From NCBI RefSeq assembly GCF_029962835.1, contig NC_080583.1, forward strand, positions 69,363,158-69,427,157: 64,000 nucleotides of DNA. Direction: 5' to 3'. This DNA comes from Magnolia sinica (Eukaryota > Streptophyta > Magnoliopsida > Magnoliales > Magnoliaceae). Positions 40,421 to 53,309 of this stretch are shown in pieces. The position numbers and the translations under genes are program-made. The notes beneath the pieces are model-generated. The model did not search any database, had not been told where the DNA came from, and saw only the letters and a list, made by a program, of their open reading frames with translations. Positions within the stretch are counted from its first letter, which is position 1; every line of letters starts with the position of its first letter.

Positions 40421-40570
40421 TTCATTGATGGAGGAATCATTGCATCCGTGCAAAGTATAATACGGCTTCCATTACACGGGCAGGGTTCCTCATTCAGTGA
40501 TCTGGACCATTGATCTCTGGACCTGCATCAAAATAAAACCTCCCATAATTGGACAATGCTGACTAAAATC

Positions 40571-41093
40571 GGATTGCGTGCTGAGTGCTGACTAACTCAG
40601 TATACCTTTATCTTGCTGAGTAAAATCTGTTGGGCCTACTGTGAATGAATGTATATGGTTAATCCATGCCGTACATCCGTTTTTTGAGCTCATTTCAGTG
40701 GTTCATTCTTAAATTGAAGCTTATATAATCTTCAAGTGGACCACACCAAAGGAAACAGTGGGAATAATGATTTCCACCGTTGAAACCTTCCAAGGGCCCA
40801 CAGTGATATCTATTTCTCATCCAAACTCTTCATAAAATCACACAGACGTGGATGAAGGGAAACCACAAATATAAACTTGATCCAAAACTTCTGTGGTGCC
40901 CAACAATTTTTCAATCGATAGACATTCATTTCGCAATGTGACTTGTGGTGTGGTCCACTTTAGCTTTGGATGTGCTTTGTTTTTGGGTCTCAAACTCTAA
41001 AATTATCTAATAAAATGGATGGACGGAGTGGATAACGTACATAAATCACATTGGGCCCCACAGAGTTTACTCAGTACGCAATCCGTTTCATAC
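40571..41093. mobile_element. Palindromic MITE copy
   Basis: Inverted ends CGGATTGCGTGCTGAG and CTCAGTACGCAATCCG. Arms GAATGTATATGG.TAATCC and its inverse are present. Confidence 0.65.
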
Positions 41094-41479
41094 TAACCAT
41101 CCAATTTGTTTCTCGGAAATAGACGGTTCAGTTTACTAGGAGAGATGGTTACAGGGAGCAACAGAGCAGATTTGCCTAGAGAAAGGCACAAGATGTGTCA
41201 GACTCAGGAATCCTTGGGTCCTGATACATCACCAGAAGAGAAAAGCATTAATACTCTGGCAAAGTGTGATGGATGATGCGCTGGCACCCAATTATTATTT
41301 GGAATTCCATACGTGGCAAATGGGTCCCACTTTACATATGTCTGGTCTAGCAGGTGAGACCCACCTGTTGGAGTTTGGACCCCACCCACCATTTTACACT
41401 ACTCGTTGTACCGACTTGGATCGGGTCTGAGTCGACTCAGACGAGTCGGCAATTGATCCCTCTGTGCTGTGGACGCGGT

Positions 41480-41990
41480 TTGGGAAGTGGCGCTGCCATC
41501 AGCCAGGTGGCTAGTGGTCGGTGCTATGTGGACCCCACCATAATGTATGTGTTCTATCCATGCCGTTCATCCATTTTGAAAAATAATTTTCATGCTTGAT
41601 CCAAAAAATGACGTATATATAAATCTCAGGTGGACCACACCATGGTAAAACAATAGTGATTGAATGTGCACCATTAAAAACATCCTAGGGCCCACTGTAA
41701 TGGTTATTTGACATCTAACCTGTTGATTATGTCATAAATACTTGGATCAAGGGAAAAATATATATCATCTTGATGCAAAACTTTTGTAGCACCCGTGAAG
41801 TTTTTAATGGTGAGCGTTCAATCAACACCGTGCGGTCCACTTGAGACTTGGATCAACCTAATTTTTGGGCTCATACCATAAAATGATCTGGACGAATGGG
41901 TGGACGGCATGGATGAAACACATACATCATGGTGGGTCCCACAAAGCACCGACCACTAGCCATTCGCCAGTGGCAGGGTCAGTAGCCAAT
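41480..41990. mobile_element. Palindromic MITE copy
   Basis: The left arm contains GGCTAGTGGTCGGTGCTATG, inverted at the right (CACCGACCACTAGCC near 41946). The right terminus is GTAGCCAATCCGTTTCCC. The same outer arm occurs in the 32426-33118 copy, so the two belong to one subfamily. Confidence 0.65.
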
Positions 41991-42004
41991 CCGTTTCCCA
42001 GGCA

Positions 42005-42265
42005 AAGGCTCTGAGGGGCCACCGTGATGTACGGGTATTATCCACGCCGTCCATCCATTTTTCCATATCAATTTAGAATATAAGTCCAAAAAATTTAGCA
42101 GATCTAAGGCTCAGGTGACCACAAAATAAGGATTAAAAAAATAAGTTTTGGATCAAACTTATAGTTTGTTTTCTTCGAAGTCATTATCGCCTATGCTTTC
42201 TAGGGTGAAAAAAGAAAATAAATGGACAGTATCAATAAAAAGAAAACATTGTGGTGGGCCCTCAC
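42005..42265. mobile_element. Internally deleted palindromic MITE
   Basis: Starts GGCTCTGAGGGGCCACCGTG and ends with GTGGTGGGCCCTCAC. The centre is mostly missing, leaving about 260 bp. Confidence 0.5.
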
Positions 42266-42284
42266 AGCCCACCCTATGCCGGAG

Positions 42285-42830
42285 TGGATTAGGTGATACC
42301 TGGGTAACACTGCGTGGGGTCCACGTTGATGAATTTGTTGTATATCCACCGTTCATCTATTTTGCATCTCTTTCTGGATGCAATCCCAAACTTTAAGTAT
42401 ATCCAAATCTCGGTTGGACCACACCATTGGAAATAGTTATAAATAATCATTAAAAACTTTTTATAGGCTACGAAAGTTGTGGATCGAGCTGAGATTTGTA
42501 TTTTCCCTTTATCCAGGTCTGATTGACATTATCAACGGGTTGGATGGAAAATAAACATTACAAAACCCTTATGCTGGGCCTAGGAGTTTTTAATGGTGGG
42601 ACATTTAATCACCATTGTTTCCTGTGGTGTGGTCCACCTGAGATTTGGATTTGATTAATTTTTGAAACCAAGTATTAAAATGGGCTGTAAAAAACGGATG
42701 GACAGTGTAGATATATAATACATGATCAAGGTGGGCCCCACGGTAAGGGTAACACACACTAAGCTGTTACCGGGGATGTTGATCTCATGAAAGGTGGGGG
42801 TATAGAACCCAATCCGCGCCCCAAAAAGCC
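42285..42830. mobile_element. Palindromic MITE copy
   Basis: The left end is GGAGTGGATTAGGTGATACC and the arm includes GGGTAACACTGCGTGGGGTCC. The right arm has GTGGGCCCCACGGTAAGGG and ends near ACCCAATCCGCGCC. Confidence 0.6.
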
Positions 42831-43990
42831 CTTTCAGCTGAGTATTTGTTTGATACTCTGGAGGAGTATGTCAGCCATACGCTTGCATATATAAGTTGCA
42901 TACGTGGCTTAACCTAACTCATATTAAAATTTTCAAATCATTGGAGCCATCCTTGATAGGTCATATCCCAAATTGGACCATCAACGGACTTTTGATCAGT
43001 GAACGATTTGGGTTATCCCCCATTGCATGCTAACCGTTCATTAGACATTCATCAGTCAGACAGTAATGAAATTAATTCAGTGTAAGTTTTGTTTATCATC
43101 CATCTAAAGTGGGGCCCACGATTTGGATGGTTGAAACAAAAATAGATGTAATCGATGTGCAGAGGCTCCAAGTGCATGCATATTAACCATTAAGTCCGCC
43201 CACGTACTGAAGTTTTTCTCGTTTTGAGGTGGTTTTCATGTATTATAAAACTAAGGTTTGGACAAGATCGATTCTCAACTAACTCACTTCAGAAATGAAT
43301 TTTCATTTCCTGTTTTTAAATAATAAAAATGAATTTTCATTTCCATTTCCTTTTCACGAAAGCTTCCTTTCATCTTTCCTTTTTATAAAATACTTTATCA
43401 AAATCATAGAATCACTTGGAAATAAAAATCCATTTCTTAATTATGTTTTTCAAGGATTTTATTGAGCCCTCAAGTTAAATTGTTTTTTTTTTTTCTTTTT
43501 TCTTTTTCTTTTTTTAAAGACATTTGGTCATGGAACTAAGAAATGAAAATTCATAATAGTGTCGTTAACAGGTACCCATATCCGTAGAGATTACACAATT
43601 TAAATAGCTTTGAATTTAGTTTTCTTGACTTGCTTAATATCAAGCCGTTGGGGTGGATTCTTTTATTCTTATTTTAAAATATAGTAGAGTCAAGTATCTA
43701 TTGAGGTATCGACTAGTATTAAGTATCTACCTAACTAGTGTATAATAATTATATTATGTGTGGTATGTGTGAGTGCACGCATACAGGCATGAAGAATGAT
43801 CAATTATTTAAATAAAACACTTACACACCATCGTTGCAAGCCAAGCAAAACTTTTAGACACTAGTACACCTCATCTAAGGGTAAGTTTTAACTCGTTGTA
43901 ACTTTAGACAATTTTAATGGCCTATTTCTATTTAGGATGGTTGGACCCAATGAAACGTCCATATTTTCACTATTCTGAATTTTTAAAAAG
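42831..43990. other. Intergenic sequence, AT-rich, no gene seen
   Basis: Contains poly-T/poly-A runs (43484-43520) and scattered short MITE fragments (near 43110). No open frame with a recognisable domain. Confidence 0.5.
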
Positions 43991-43999
43991 TTCTTGAAA

Positions 44000-46389
44000 A
44001 TTTTCGATATAACTAGCTTATGTTGTCACTTACTGACCCTTGACGCTTGAGGTGAGCCTATACGTGTGCGGTACCAATAAAGAACTACACAAATTTGATT
44101 AATTGACCATAGAAAGCCAACAAATTCTCCCGATCACTTAAATATCGAGCTTAGCCTCGTGATTTATTCATCTAGGGCTCAAATCTAGCCGACCTATTAC
44201 TGACTAATCGAGACAAGCGTAACTAAATAAAGACCTACCTAAAGCCAAGAAAACTAGGGGTCGAATCTTAATTAGCAAATAAAATCAACACAACTACACC
44301 TTTAGCCTACAAACTAACGGCTTAGAGTGATTATCATTATTTTTGCTAATTATGAATATGACACACTATGGACTTACCTAATCCAGACCCCAATCATTGC
44401 GCATAAGAAATTTCCCTACCCAATTCATTCCAAAAATGCTCTTATTATCGGAATAAGCCTTAAATCGCTCATTAGTGGGTCACTAAACTTGAGGCTATAG
44501 AAAGACATTCGTCGTAGTGGGCTTGACGTCCATCACGGGTGACAAATCAAGAAAGTGTCCAGAACAGTTCAACTTGGGCCAGATGCCGAGAGCTTGAAAT
44601 ACGCGAATGCCTTATGCTGAAGCCTAAAACTTAAGTGAAATATACATTCCACTCTTTCGCGGAGTTGTAACTTTCGGACCGTTAATTCATAGACAAAGTC
44701 GAGGTAATGACTAAATATATTTTTTCACACATATCCGTATAGTCACGGCTCCGATTGGTCATCAGTGATTGTCGATTTAAGTTAGGGCCTTCCTAGTTAA
44801 TCGGCACGTCCGATCATCAGATGGTTGTGTCCAAATATAGATCTCCCATTGGGACACTTATCCCATGGCTTATATTGAACCATACAACTCCCAACAGGTC
44901 TCATTAATTGGAAACAATCCCCTTTAGGATTAGTATAATGAATAAAGGGTCATTGGGGCCATTTGTGCAACATTTAACACTATAAATGCCATTTCATTTC
45001 ACACCCCCTCTCCCCATACGAATTCGCTTTTACCAAAAGAGAGAGAGAAAGAGAAAGAAGAAGAGAAGAAGATTAAGAGTATGAGTGGGGAGGTTTTGGT
45101 GTTTCCCTTCATCTGTTTCTTTCAATCAAAGCGCTAACCTTGATCATTTTCCTTTACCGAATCCACTTCACTCGTGATTTAGAGGTAAGAAACAAATTCT
45201 ACTTCCCAACCTAAGTTTTTCTAGGATGAATTGCATGAATCTCACATCGTTCTTGGTGTTTGTATAGGAATTTATAATTTTCCCCAAATCCATAATCGTA
45301 AGAGCGCTTTGAGTCTGGCGAATCATTGCAAAAGTGCGAACCATTATGCCTAGGTTTCTATTTATCAACCCTTGATGGTCTCAATTAATGACGTCTTATG
45401 TTGAATGGGTTGTAATAGGTAGCATGTTCATATTTCATGTTTGATTGTATTATATGTCATTAATTGTTTATGGATGCCTACATGTTTAATAAAATACCTA
45501 TATGATTAAAAGTATTATTCCAATAATGCTCACATATTTGATTGAATGCTCGATTGAATGTGTTGATTCGTTGATATTCACATGTTTGATTAAATGCTCT
45601 AATGAATGTATTACTCTATTAAGTCTCACATGTTTGATAAAATGCCTAAGTGATTGTGTTGTTGAATCTATGTTATGACGGCATATCGAATTGCTAAATC
45701 CGTAGTGTTATTTAGGATTACTTATGATATGGGGTCAGTTGGCTAACTGCCCCAACTAAAATGGTGGCCTGAGTTAGGGTGACCGCCCTAGGCTTGTTTA
45801 ATCGACCCGGGCTAAACACGGACGATCGACAGTAGTCGGACTACACAGGTTGCTTGCACCCACTGCCAGTTACGTCGAGGTTCTCCTAGGTTAATCAAAT
45901 TAGTTCACTAGTCATCTGATCATGTATGCTCACAATGTATGACACGACCGAATCGAATCTAGGATACCCCGTTCCCAATAGATGAGTCCATTCATAACCG
46001 TTAGTACGATATGATCCCACTAAACTCATGAGCCGAGTATGGTGGTATGGGACACCGTGTCAGAGCCATAAGCCTACACTAAGGTAACGAGTCTCCTCGT
46101 AGTGACAAGTGAATACTAATGGAGGTGATATATCATTGTACGAATAGCCCCCGTCAAATTACCCGGCCGATGGTTCTGTGCTAGATTTCTATTTGAATGA
46201 CCTGAGCGTGAATGGAATTGGGTGACGAGCCCTTTCCGTTATGTATTTTGGTTTTATTTGATAAGCCCTCACCTCAGAACTGAGTAATCATACCCGTTAT
46301 TAGGTGACAACTTATACCGAGTTGATCCTCATACATTCGGGTATCATGCTGTATATTTGGAATAGTTTATTCATGATTTAAAAAAAGGG
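44000..46389 (+). mobile_element. Gypsy-like LTR fragment, family Z, plus strand (Z1)
   Basis: Matches the reverse complement of 46390-47982 and 52315-52900 over long stretches (for example GTCACTAGTCTTT-type and GGATCAACTCGG-type blocks). A TATAAATG near 44984 and a purine-rich GAGAGAGAAAGAG run follow LTR logic. The left border is not clear, and the right side stops where family Z copy Z2 begins. It is broken. Confidence 0.55.
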
Positions 46390-48676
46390 TGTAACGCCTC
46401 GAAAATCGACACCAGAGTACATATACTCTTATCCCGAGTTTCTAGGTGTTAACTTAATAAAATGCGCATGAGTCTTCATTCAGATTCACATAAAAATAAT
46501 CAGAGTAACGCAAGTTAACTTAGCAGATACAGAGCAAGGTAGAGATAACGAAAAATCTAAAAATGCAGGGCTAACAGTAAAAAATACAATTCCAATGGTG
46601 GTGATCGTCCAAAATAGGGATTATACAAGTCACAACAAACATACAACAAAATTTATACATAAAGCATGCTTGATCATGGACTCTAACATATACATGCACA
46701 AAAAAAATAAAAGCGAAGTCTTCTATCTTTTCCCAATGCTCCTAAGGCATCATGGCGAAAAGCGTAAGCCAATCCAAGTATACCTGCAGGAGGCCTCGAT
46801 AGGACTTACATCAATAACAATGCCTGGTTGGTGTTTTAAAACACAATCCCATGTGGGAGTGAGTAGCTAACTCAGTAGTTCTATTAGTTCTAAGTTACAC
46901 ATGTTATCAACCCAATTAGCTCAGGTAATGATAAAACAATAAATCAAACATTTTCTAAATACTCTTGTTAAATGCACGAATCAGATTATGTAGTGATGCA
47001 TGCACCTCATAATCCAATACTCCCTCATAAGCGACTATAACACGTATTTCGTAAATGCCAACACTCCGTCATAACACGACTCCAACGCCAAATCGCCGCA
47101 TCCTATCTAATATAATGTGATTAATGCATATATTAACCGAGTAATTATTAAGTTTCATTCATCTAGTATATTGGCGAAGCTAGGATACTGACATCATATC
47201 ACTAGTCTTTATCTGAATCACGTGGCTCGTTGCGGCACGTAGTGGTTCCTTACCAGTGTCCCTTAATCTAAATTTAGGTATCACTCATTTATATCACGAA
47301 TCAATAATTTCAAATGAACAGCATGATACATAAATGTATGAGGATTAACTTGGTATGAGTCGTCACTCAATACCAGGTATGATCACTCAGTTCGGAGGTG
47401 CAGACTTGTCACATAAAATCAAAACACATAAAGGAAATGACTCGTCACTCAATTCCATTCATGTCCGAGTCGTTTGAACGGTACTCTGATATGGAACCAT
47501 CGGCCGGGTAATATGGCGAGGGTCGTTCGTACAATGATCTATCACCTCCATTAGTGTTCACTGGTCATTACGGGGAGACTTGTCACCCCAGCGTAGGCTG
47601 ACAGCTCGGACACAGTGTCCAATACCACCATGCCCAGTTCGTGAGTCTTAAGGGGATCGTATCACACTAACGGTTATAAATGGACCATCCATTGGGAATG
47701 GGGTATCCTAAATTCAATTTAGTCATGTCATACATTATGAATATATATGATCAGACAACTAGTGGACTAATTTGATTGACGTGGGAGAACCTTGACACAA
47801 CCGGCATTGGATGCAAGCAACCCGTGTAATCCATCTACTGTCATTCGTCTGTATTCAACCTGGGTCAATCAAACAAGCCTAGGGTGGCCACCCTAACTTG
47901 AGCCACCCTTTTAATTCGAGCGGTTATCCAACTGACCTCACATCATAAGCAATCCTAAATAATACTACAAACTTAGCAATTCTGTCACGCCCTGAAATTT
48001 GGTACCCGAGTTGGCCAGACCCAGGTCCGAATCCCAGGTCATGATTTAATATTAAATATTCACAACTACACTTAATCAATCTCATTACAATAACAACGTT
48101 CATCAAATACAACCTTTAACTATTACAGCCTAAACTCACTTCTAAATTCTTATTATACATTTTTTTTTTCGATTGGTACAAATAAAAGATAAGTAAATTG
48201 ATGATCGGATCTTCACTCCACTTTGCCCTTGACTAAACTCGGATGCCTTGAAACACTGTTATTTTGGGTATGAGCACAACCGCTCGTGGGATCTTATCCA
48301 ACCAAATCTGAAATTTCTAGATTTATATTAAACAAATAAATAATAAAATTACTTTCTTAAAATTCAAAACATGAATCAAAATATTGAATATTAAATATGA
48401 CATGAATGCGATGTTGGAATCATAAAGACGTACTGAATGCTACACTATCATGAATTCAATAATAAAATTAAATAATCATCACATCTTACAACACCGTACT
48501 TAAGTGTATGGTTACGTTGCATTAATGCCCACACACTGGTACCTCGTGGTGAGGAACCCATTTATACATTAGCTGGTCAGACTACTGCTCCAGTTGTACC
48601 TCTGACGTATGTCCGCGCACACAATTGTACTCATACGCTGTACACAAAGGAGACTCCGAAGGATCCAACAGGTTCT

Positions 48677-48808
48677 AGGGTCTTTCACCCAAAGGACACG
48701 ATTGCCTTACTTGCTAACTTTAGGGTCTCTCACCAAAGGGACACTATTGCCCTACTTGCTGGCTTTAGGGTCTTTCACCCAAGGGACACGATTGCCCTAC
48801 TTGCTAAT
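48677..48808. repeat. 45-bp tandem repeat, three copies
   Basis: Three units of about 44-45 bp beginning AGGGTCTTTCACCC and ending TACTTGCTAACTTT or a close variant, inside the family W LTR. The short frame across it is repeat-driven. Confidence 0.85.
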
Positions 48809-49549
48809 ACCACAATCATTTTCTCATTTTTCTTTCTTTTTCCACAATTCCGTAATCAGTATAGATGAATGCATATCATGAATTATTCCAAAATCAGTAG
48901 CGAAATAATTTAATTATTGAAATCCCGATACAACAATGCAAATTCTATACAAATGTGCAGAAATTCGATGCCGTAAAAATTCAATTCCCGAATTTACTGA
49001 AACATCAAGCTATCTTCTTTGCCCTTTTTTTTAAAAGAAAACCAAAATTTAGAATCAAATTAATTAATATTATTTTAAATCAATTACTTTAACACAGATT
49101 TAAGGTCTAAATCTTAACACTAAATTTTAGAATTAAAAGTTAGATTAAAATCTAACTCTACCAGTTAATCAGATTCAGTAAATGCTAAAATTTAGAAGAG
49201 TAGATATTAGGTATAAAGGAATTTGACAATATTAATTTAAAGTCATTATGTCAAATAAATAAATTTTCTAAAATACATAAAATCAGAAAGTTCATAAATG
49301 GAGGAGAATCACCCACCTGATATTTGGACCGTCGATTTCTAGACTAAACCATACGCCCACGACCTACTTAGCGTCGCATGCTAGACCTGACCCACGCTTA
49401 CGTTCTCAACGAGTTTCTCCCACTGACGCAACACATAGCATAACTTGTTGTCTACACTCGCTGGATGCGTGAGAAGTTGAGTTTCAGGACACCATCTACC
49501 AAAAGAAAATAACACCTAAGTGGTCTATTTAATGAATGGTTTGGATTTC

Positions 49550-51450
49550 AGGTTAGTTTATTTAACCATGGCTGTTTTCAATCAAGTTTTTCTACTGTTC
49601 GTGTTGTTGGGATGATATGGTATATAATATAAATCACTGTTTTACAATCGAAAATATCAATAATATAAATTTTTATTTCGAATTAATAATTCTAGATATC
49701 ATTTTGTTAAAACTTTAATAATTCAAATACTTAAATAAAATATTATTTTTACTATTATTTAGTTTAGGAATTACAATGAAATAATGTACAAGAAATTTTA
49801 TTTAAATTCTAACTTTAATTAAATTAAATTTTTTACTTAAATAATGTTAAATATTAGCATAAAAATATTTATTATTTTTATTCACTAAATTCTCAAAGTA
49901 AAATTTCTATTTTATTTATCACATAAACTTAACAAATACACGCGCACACGCACACACATATATATTGAAATAACTTGATTATTTTATAATAAATTTTAAT
50001 TTCTCTTTGATAATTCATTGAGAATGTATATTTAAGTTTAATCGATAAATTATTTAAATTTTAATTTAAACAAAAATTTTGAACTACAAAGAAAAGATTT
50101 TTTTTTTTTATATTAAAAATCTAATATTATACTTTATTAAAATTTTAATTTAATAAAGTTTTAAATATACATTAATCACTAGAATTCCAAAATATAGAAA
50201 TCAAATCAATTTAGTTTCAATTCCAAAATTTTGAAATTTTTCTTAAACTTAAGTTCATTTAAATTTAATTTAATTAACTCTTCAAATTTTAGAATTAAAA
50301 TTTGGATTTTAATCTTTACAGAACAAAAATTATAACATTGATTTATATAATATAACATTAATAATGTAATTAAATTATTATTTGATAATTTAAAATTTAT
50401 TATTTTTATCTAACTATTTAAATCTAAATTCAGAATTTTATTATTATTTATTTTTAAATCTAAATTGAATAAGGTTAATGAAGATATTAATTTGAACTTT
50501 AGATACTATTATTATTATATAAATTATTTGTTACAACATTATGTCAGTATGATTAACCTTGTTTTATAATTGACTATCTAAATTAATAAATTTACTTTTG
50601 TTTGATACATTTAATATAATTATTATATTACTTTTATGTTAAATTGTTAATATCATCATTTATATAAATTTTTTTAAGTAATAAATTATATTTATTACAA
50701 CTTTTATATATTATCAAATAAAATTTTTCTATTTTGTTACTTATAACATAATCATATAAATAATATTAAATACTTATATATTAATTATGCAATATAATGT
50801 TATCTTACACAAGTTTACTTTTATTATGTTATATATTTTGTCATTATTTTTTTTGTAACCTAAAATTATATTGTATTACTACTATATTATTATGAAACAT
50901 AATATTTATATTTTACTATACCTTAATGATCTTATAAACTTTTTTATTTTATTTTATTTTATTTTATTTTATTATATATCTTATTATATATCATATTAAT
51001 ACTAATTACATATTATAATTATATAATTTATAATTTGTTATTATGATTATATATTTTAATTTTATTTTCATAATCATATTTGCTTATATTTACTTATCAA
51101 TCTTACATCACTTATTTTCACAATTCTGCATAATGAATCATCAATACTTTTAATAATTAATTATATATTCTGTTTGTACTGTAAAATATTGTAGGATATT
51201 ATAATTTATTTGTAATTTAATTTAATAATTTTTTTTCTTAACAAAACATTTAAGAATTAATAAAATAATCTTAAATAAACTATTTATTTTATTCTGTAAA
51301 TTTATTCTATTTTATTTATCTATAAATTATTTCAGTATTAAATATTTAAAAAAGAATAAAATAAAAATTCCTAAATGAGTAGATTCCCTACATAAAAAAG
51401 AAATTCAACTAACAATAATATTTCTACGAAAATTTAGATTAAATAAGCAT
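49550..51450. other. Extremely AT-rich block
   Basis: Almost entirely A and T over nearly 2 kb, with a (TTTTA)n run at about 50943-50975. It belongs to the interior of the family W LTR. No gene is seen. Confidence 0.7.
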
Positions 51451-52927
51451 AATAATAACTGAAAATGATAAACTTAAGGTTAAGATCACCTACCTTAAAG
51501 TCTAATGATCCGGCCCCACTTTAATCTCTCTCTTGATTTATAAAACTCTCTCTTTCCCTCACTCTAATTTTATTTATTTATTTTTTTTAAATTTGATTGA
51601 TTGATTCGATTCTTTTTCCTTCTTTTTTTTTTTTGTAATAAATGGATGCGTAATGGAATGGAGGAGTGGGAATTATGGAACGGTTTCATTTAGTGTGAGG
51701 TTCGGCGGCCATTACCGTACAAAAATGAAGGAAAGTGGAGAAAGTGGTTTAGTCGTGCGGAAGATATAACTTTTATTTTTTTTATTTTATTTTTATTTTT
51801 TTAGATATGGTGGGTCCCACTAACAATAATTTAAATCTACTCCGTCCATCATCTCGGCCTGGCCAAGAGAAGATATAAGGCAAAAAATGAGGCTGATCCG
51901 AAACTCAGGTGAGCCACACACAAGCGGATGGTGGGGTTGGTTCCCACAAAAAATGGGTTGTTCTTGATTTTTATTTTATTTTTTAACAACAATCTAGCGG
52001 TTAAGATCAGATTAATCTCAGTGCACAGTCAATAGTTGATGTTGGCTAGATTTGGATTAGTTAATATGAGTTGAGAGAGTGCATTATAAATAAACTTATA
52101 TATATTCTACCAAAATCATGTAATAATTAATGACATTAATTAATAGTTCACACTAAGCAAAACGATCACACATCAACGGTCACAATTTACATGAGCCGAA
52201 GATGCATGTGTGCATGGGTGCGTGGATGTATGCATGGGTCTATGTGTGTATACTCTAATGAAGGCAATTGTACATACATGTACGTGTACCAAAATTCTGG
52301 GTCATTACAAATTCGTCATGCAGTCATAACATAGATTCAATAACATAATCACTTAGGCATTTTATCAAACGTGTGAGCCTCAATAGAGTAATACATTCAC
52401 TAGAGCATTTAATCAAACATGTGAACATCAAAAAATCAACATATTCAATCGAGCATTTAATCAAACATGTGAGCATCATTAGAATAATACTTTTAATCAC
52501 ATAGACATTTTATCAAACATGTTGGCATCCATAAACAACCAATGACACATAATACAATCAAACATGAAATATAAACATGCTAGCTATTACAACCCATTTA
52601 ACATAAGACATCATTAACTGAAACCCTCAATGGTTGATAAATGGAAACCTAGGCATAATAGTCCACACATTAAAAAGAGATTTCCAATCTTTGAAACCCT
52701 AGGATTGAGAATTTGGGTAAAATCACCAATCCCTAAATCAAAATCAAGAAAAACATCATTAATGACTAGAAATCTACACTAGGTTGCTTAATTGAAGAGT
52801 AATATATAATTCTTACCTCCGATTCTTGGCATGGGTGAATTTGGTGGAGGTTTGGTAGTAGCCAACAGTTTGGTTGAAGAAATACCAACCCTACAAGCAT
52901 CAAGATTTTCCTTACTCACACACTCAC

Positions 52928-53270
52928 TGATGTAGAGCGGGTTGTAAACGCTTTCATGTCCAAGATGGATCAGAGAATGCCCGATTGAAGGCAGAAGTCA
53001 TCAAGACCATCAGAACCTTAAAAGAGGCATATCTCGCAAACTGGAATGAGTTACTCGACGTACCATATATGATTTTGGGGTAGGACAAGCTACTTTAGCT
53101 AGTGTAGCACCCTGAAAATTGGAGGTCATGTATATACTCAACTCCCGAGTTCCCGAGGTCACTTATAGCTGGTTTTCATTAATATGCAATCCAGTCTAAA
53201 TGCGCAGCCTGGAATCTCCTGGAACATGAAGTACGTCCACACAAGTCTACTGAAATGAAAGAGACTAAAT

Positions 53271-53309
<39 letters not shown>

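Larger units (their letters stand above)
47983..52309 (-). mobile_element. Very long solo LTR (family W) inserted in Z2
   Basis: 4,327 bp, TGTCACGCCCTGAAATTTGG ... CTGGGTCATTACA, with an exact 5-bp duplication AATTC (47978-47982, 52310-52314). Joining the flanks across it restores the continuity seen in the related sequence at 45650-45700, which proves an insertion. The ends are also inverted-similar for about 24 bp. Interior: a 3-copy repeat (48677-48808) and a very AT-rich core (about 49550-51450). No coding frames; no second LTR. Confidence 0.8.
46390..52927 (-). mobile_element. Gypsy-like LTR fossil, family Z, minus strand (Z2), interrupted
   Basis: Its terminus TGTAACGCCTCGAAAATCG starts at 46390. 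The sequence runs to 47982, is split by a 4.3-kb insertion, and continues 52315-52927. It is related to Z1 in inverted orientation. No coding part is present here, so only LTR material is seen. It is a broken fossil. Confidence 0.65.

Noticed and set aside
48677-48808. Possible CRISPR-like array
   Set aside because: Only three direct tandem units without unique spacers, in plant LTR sequence.
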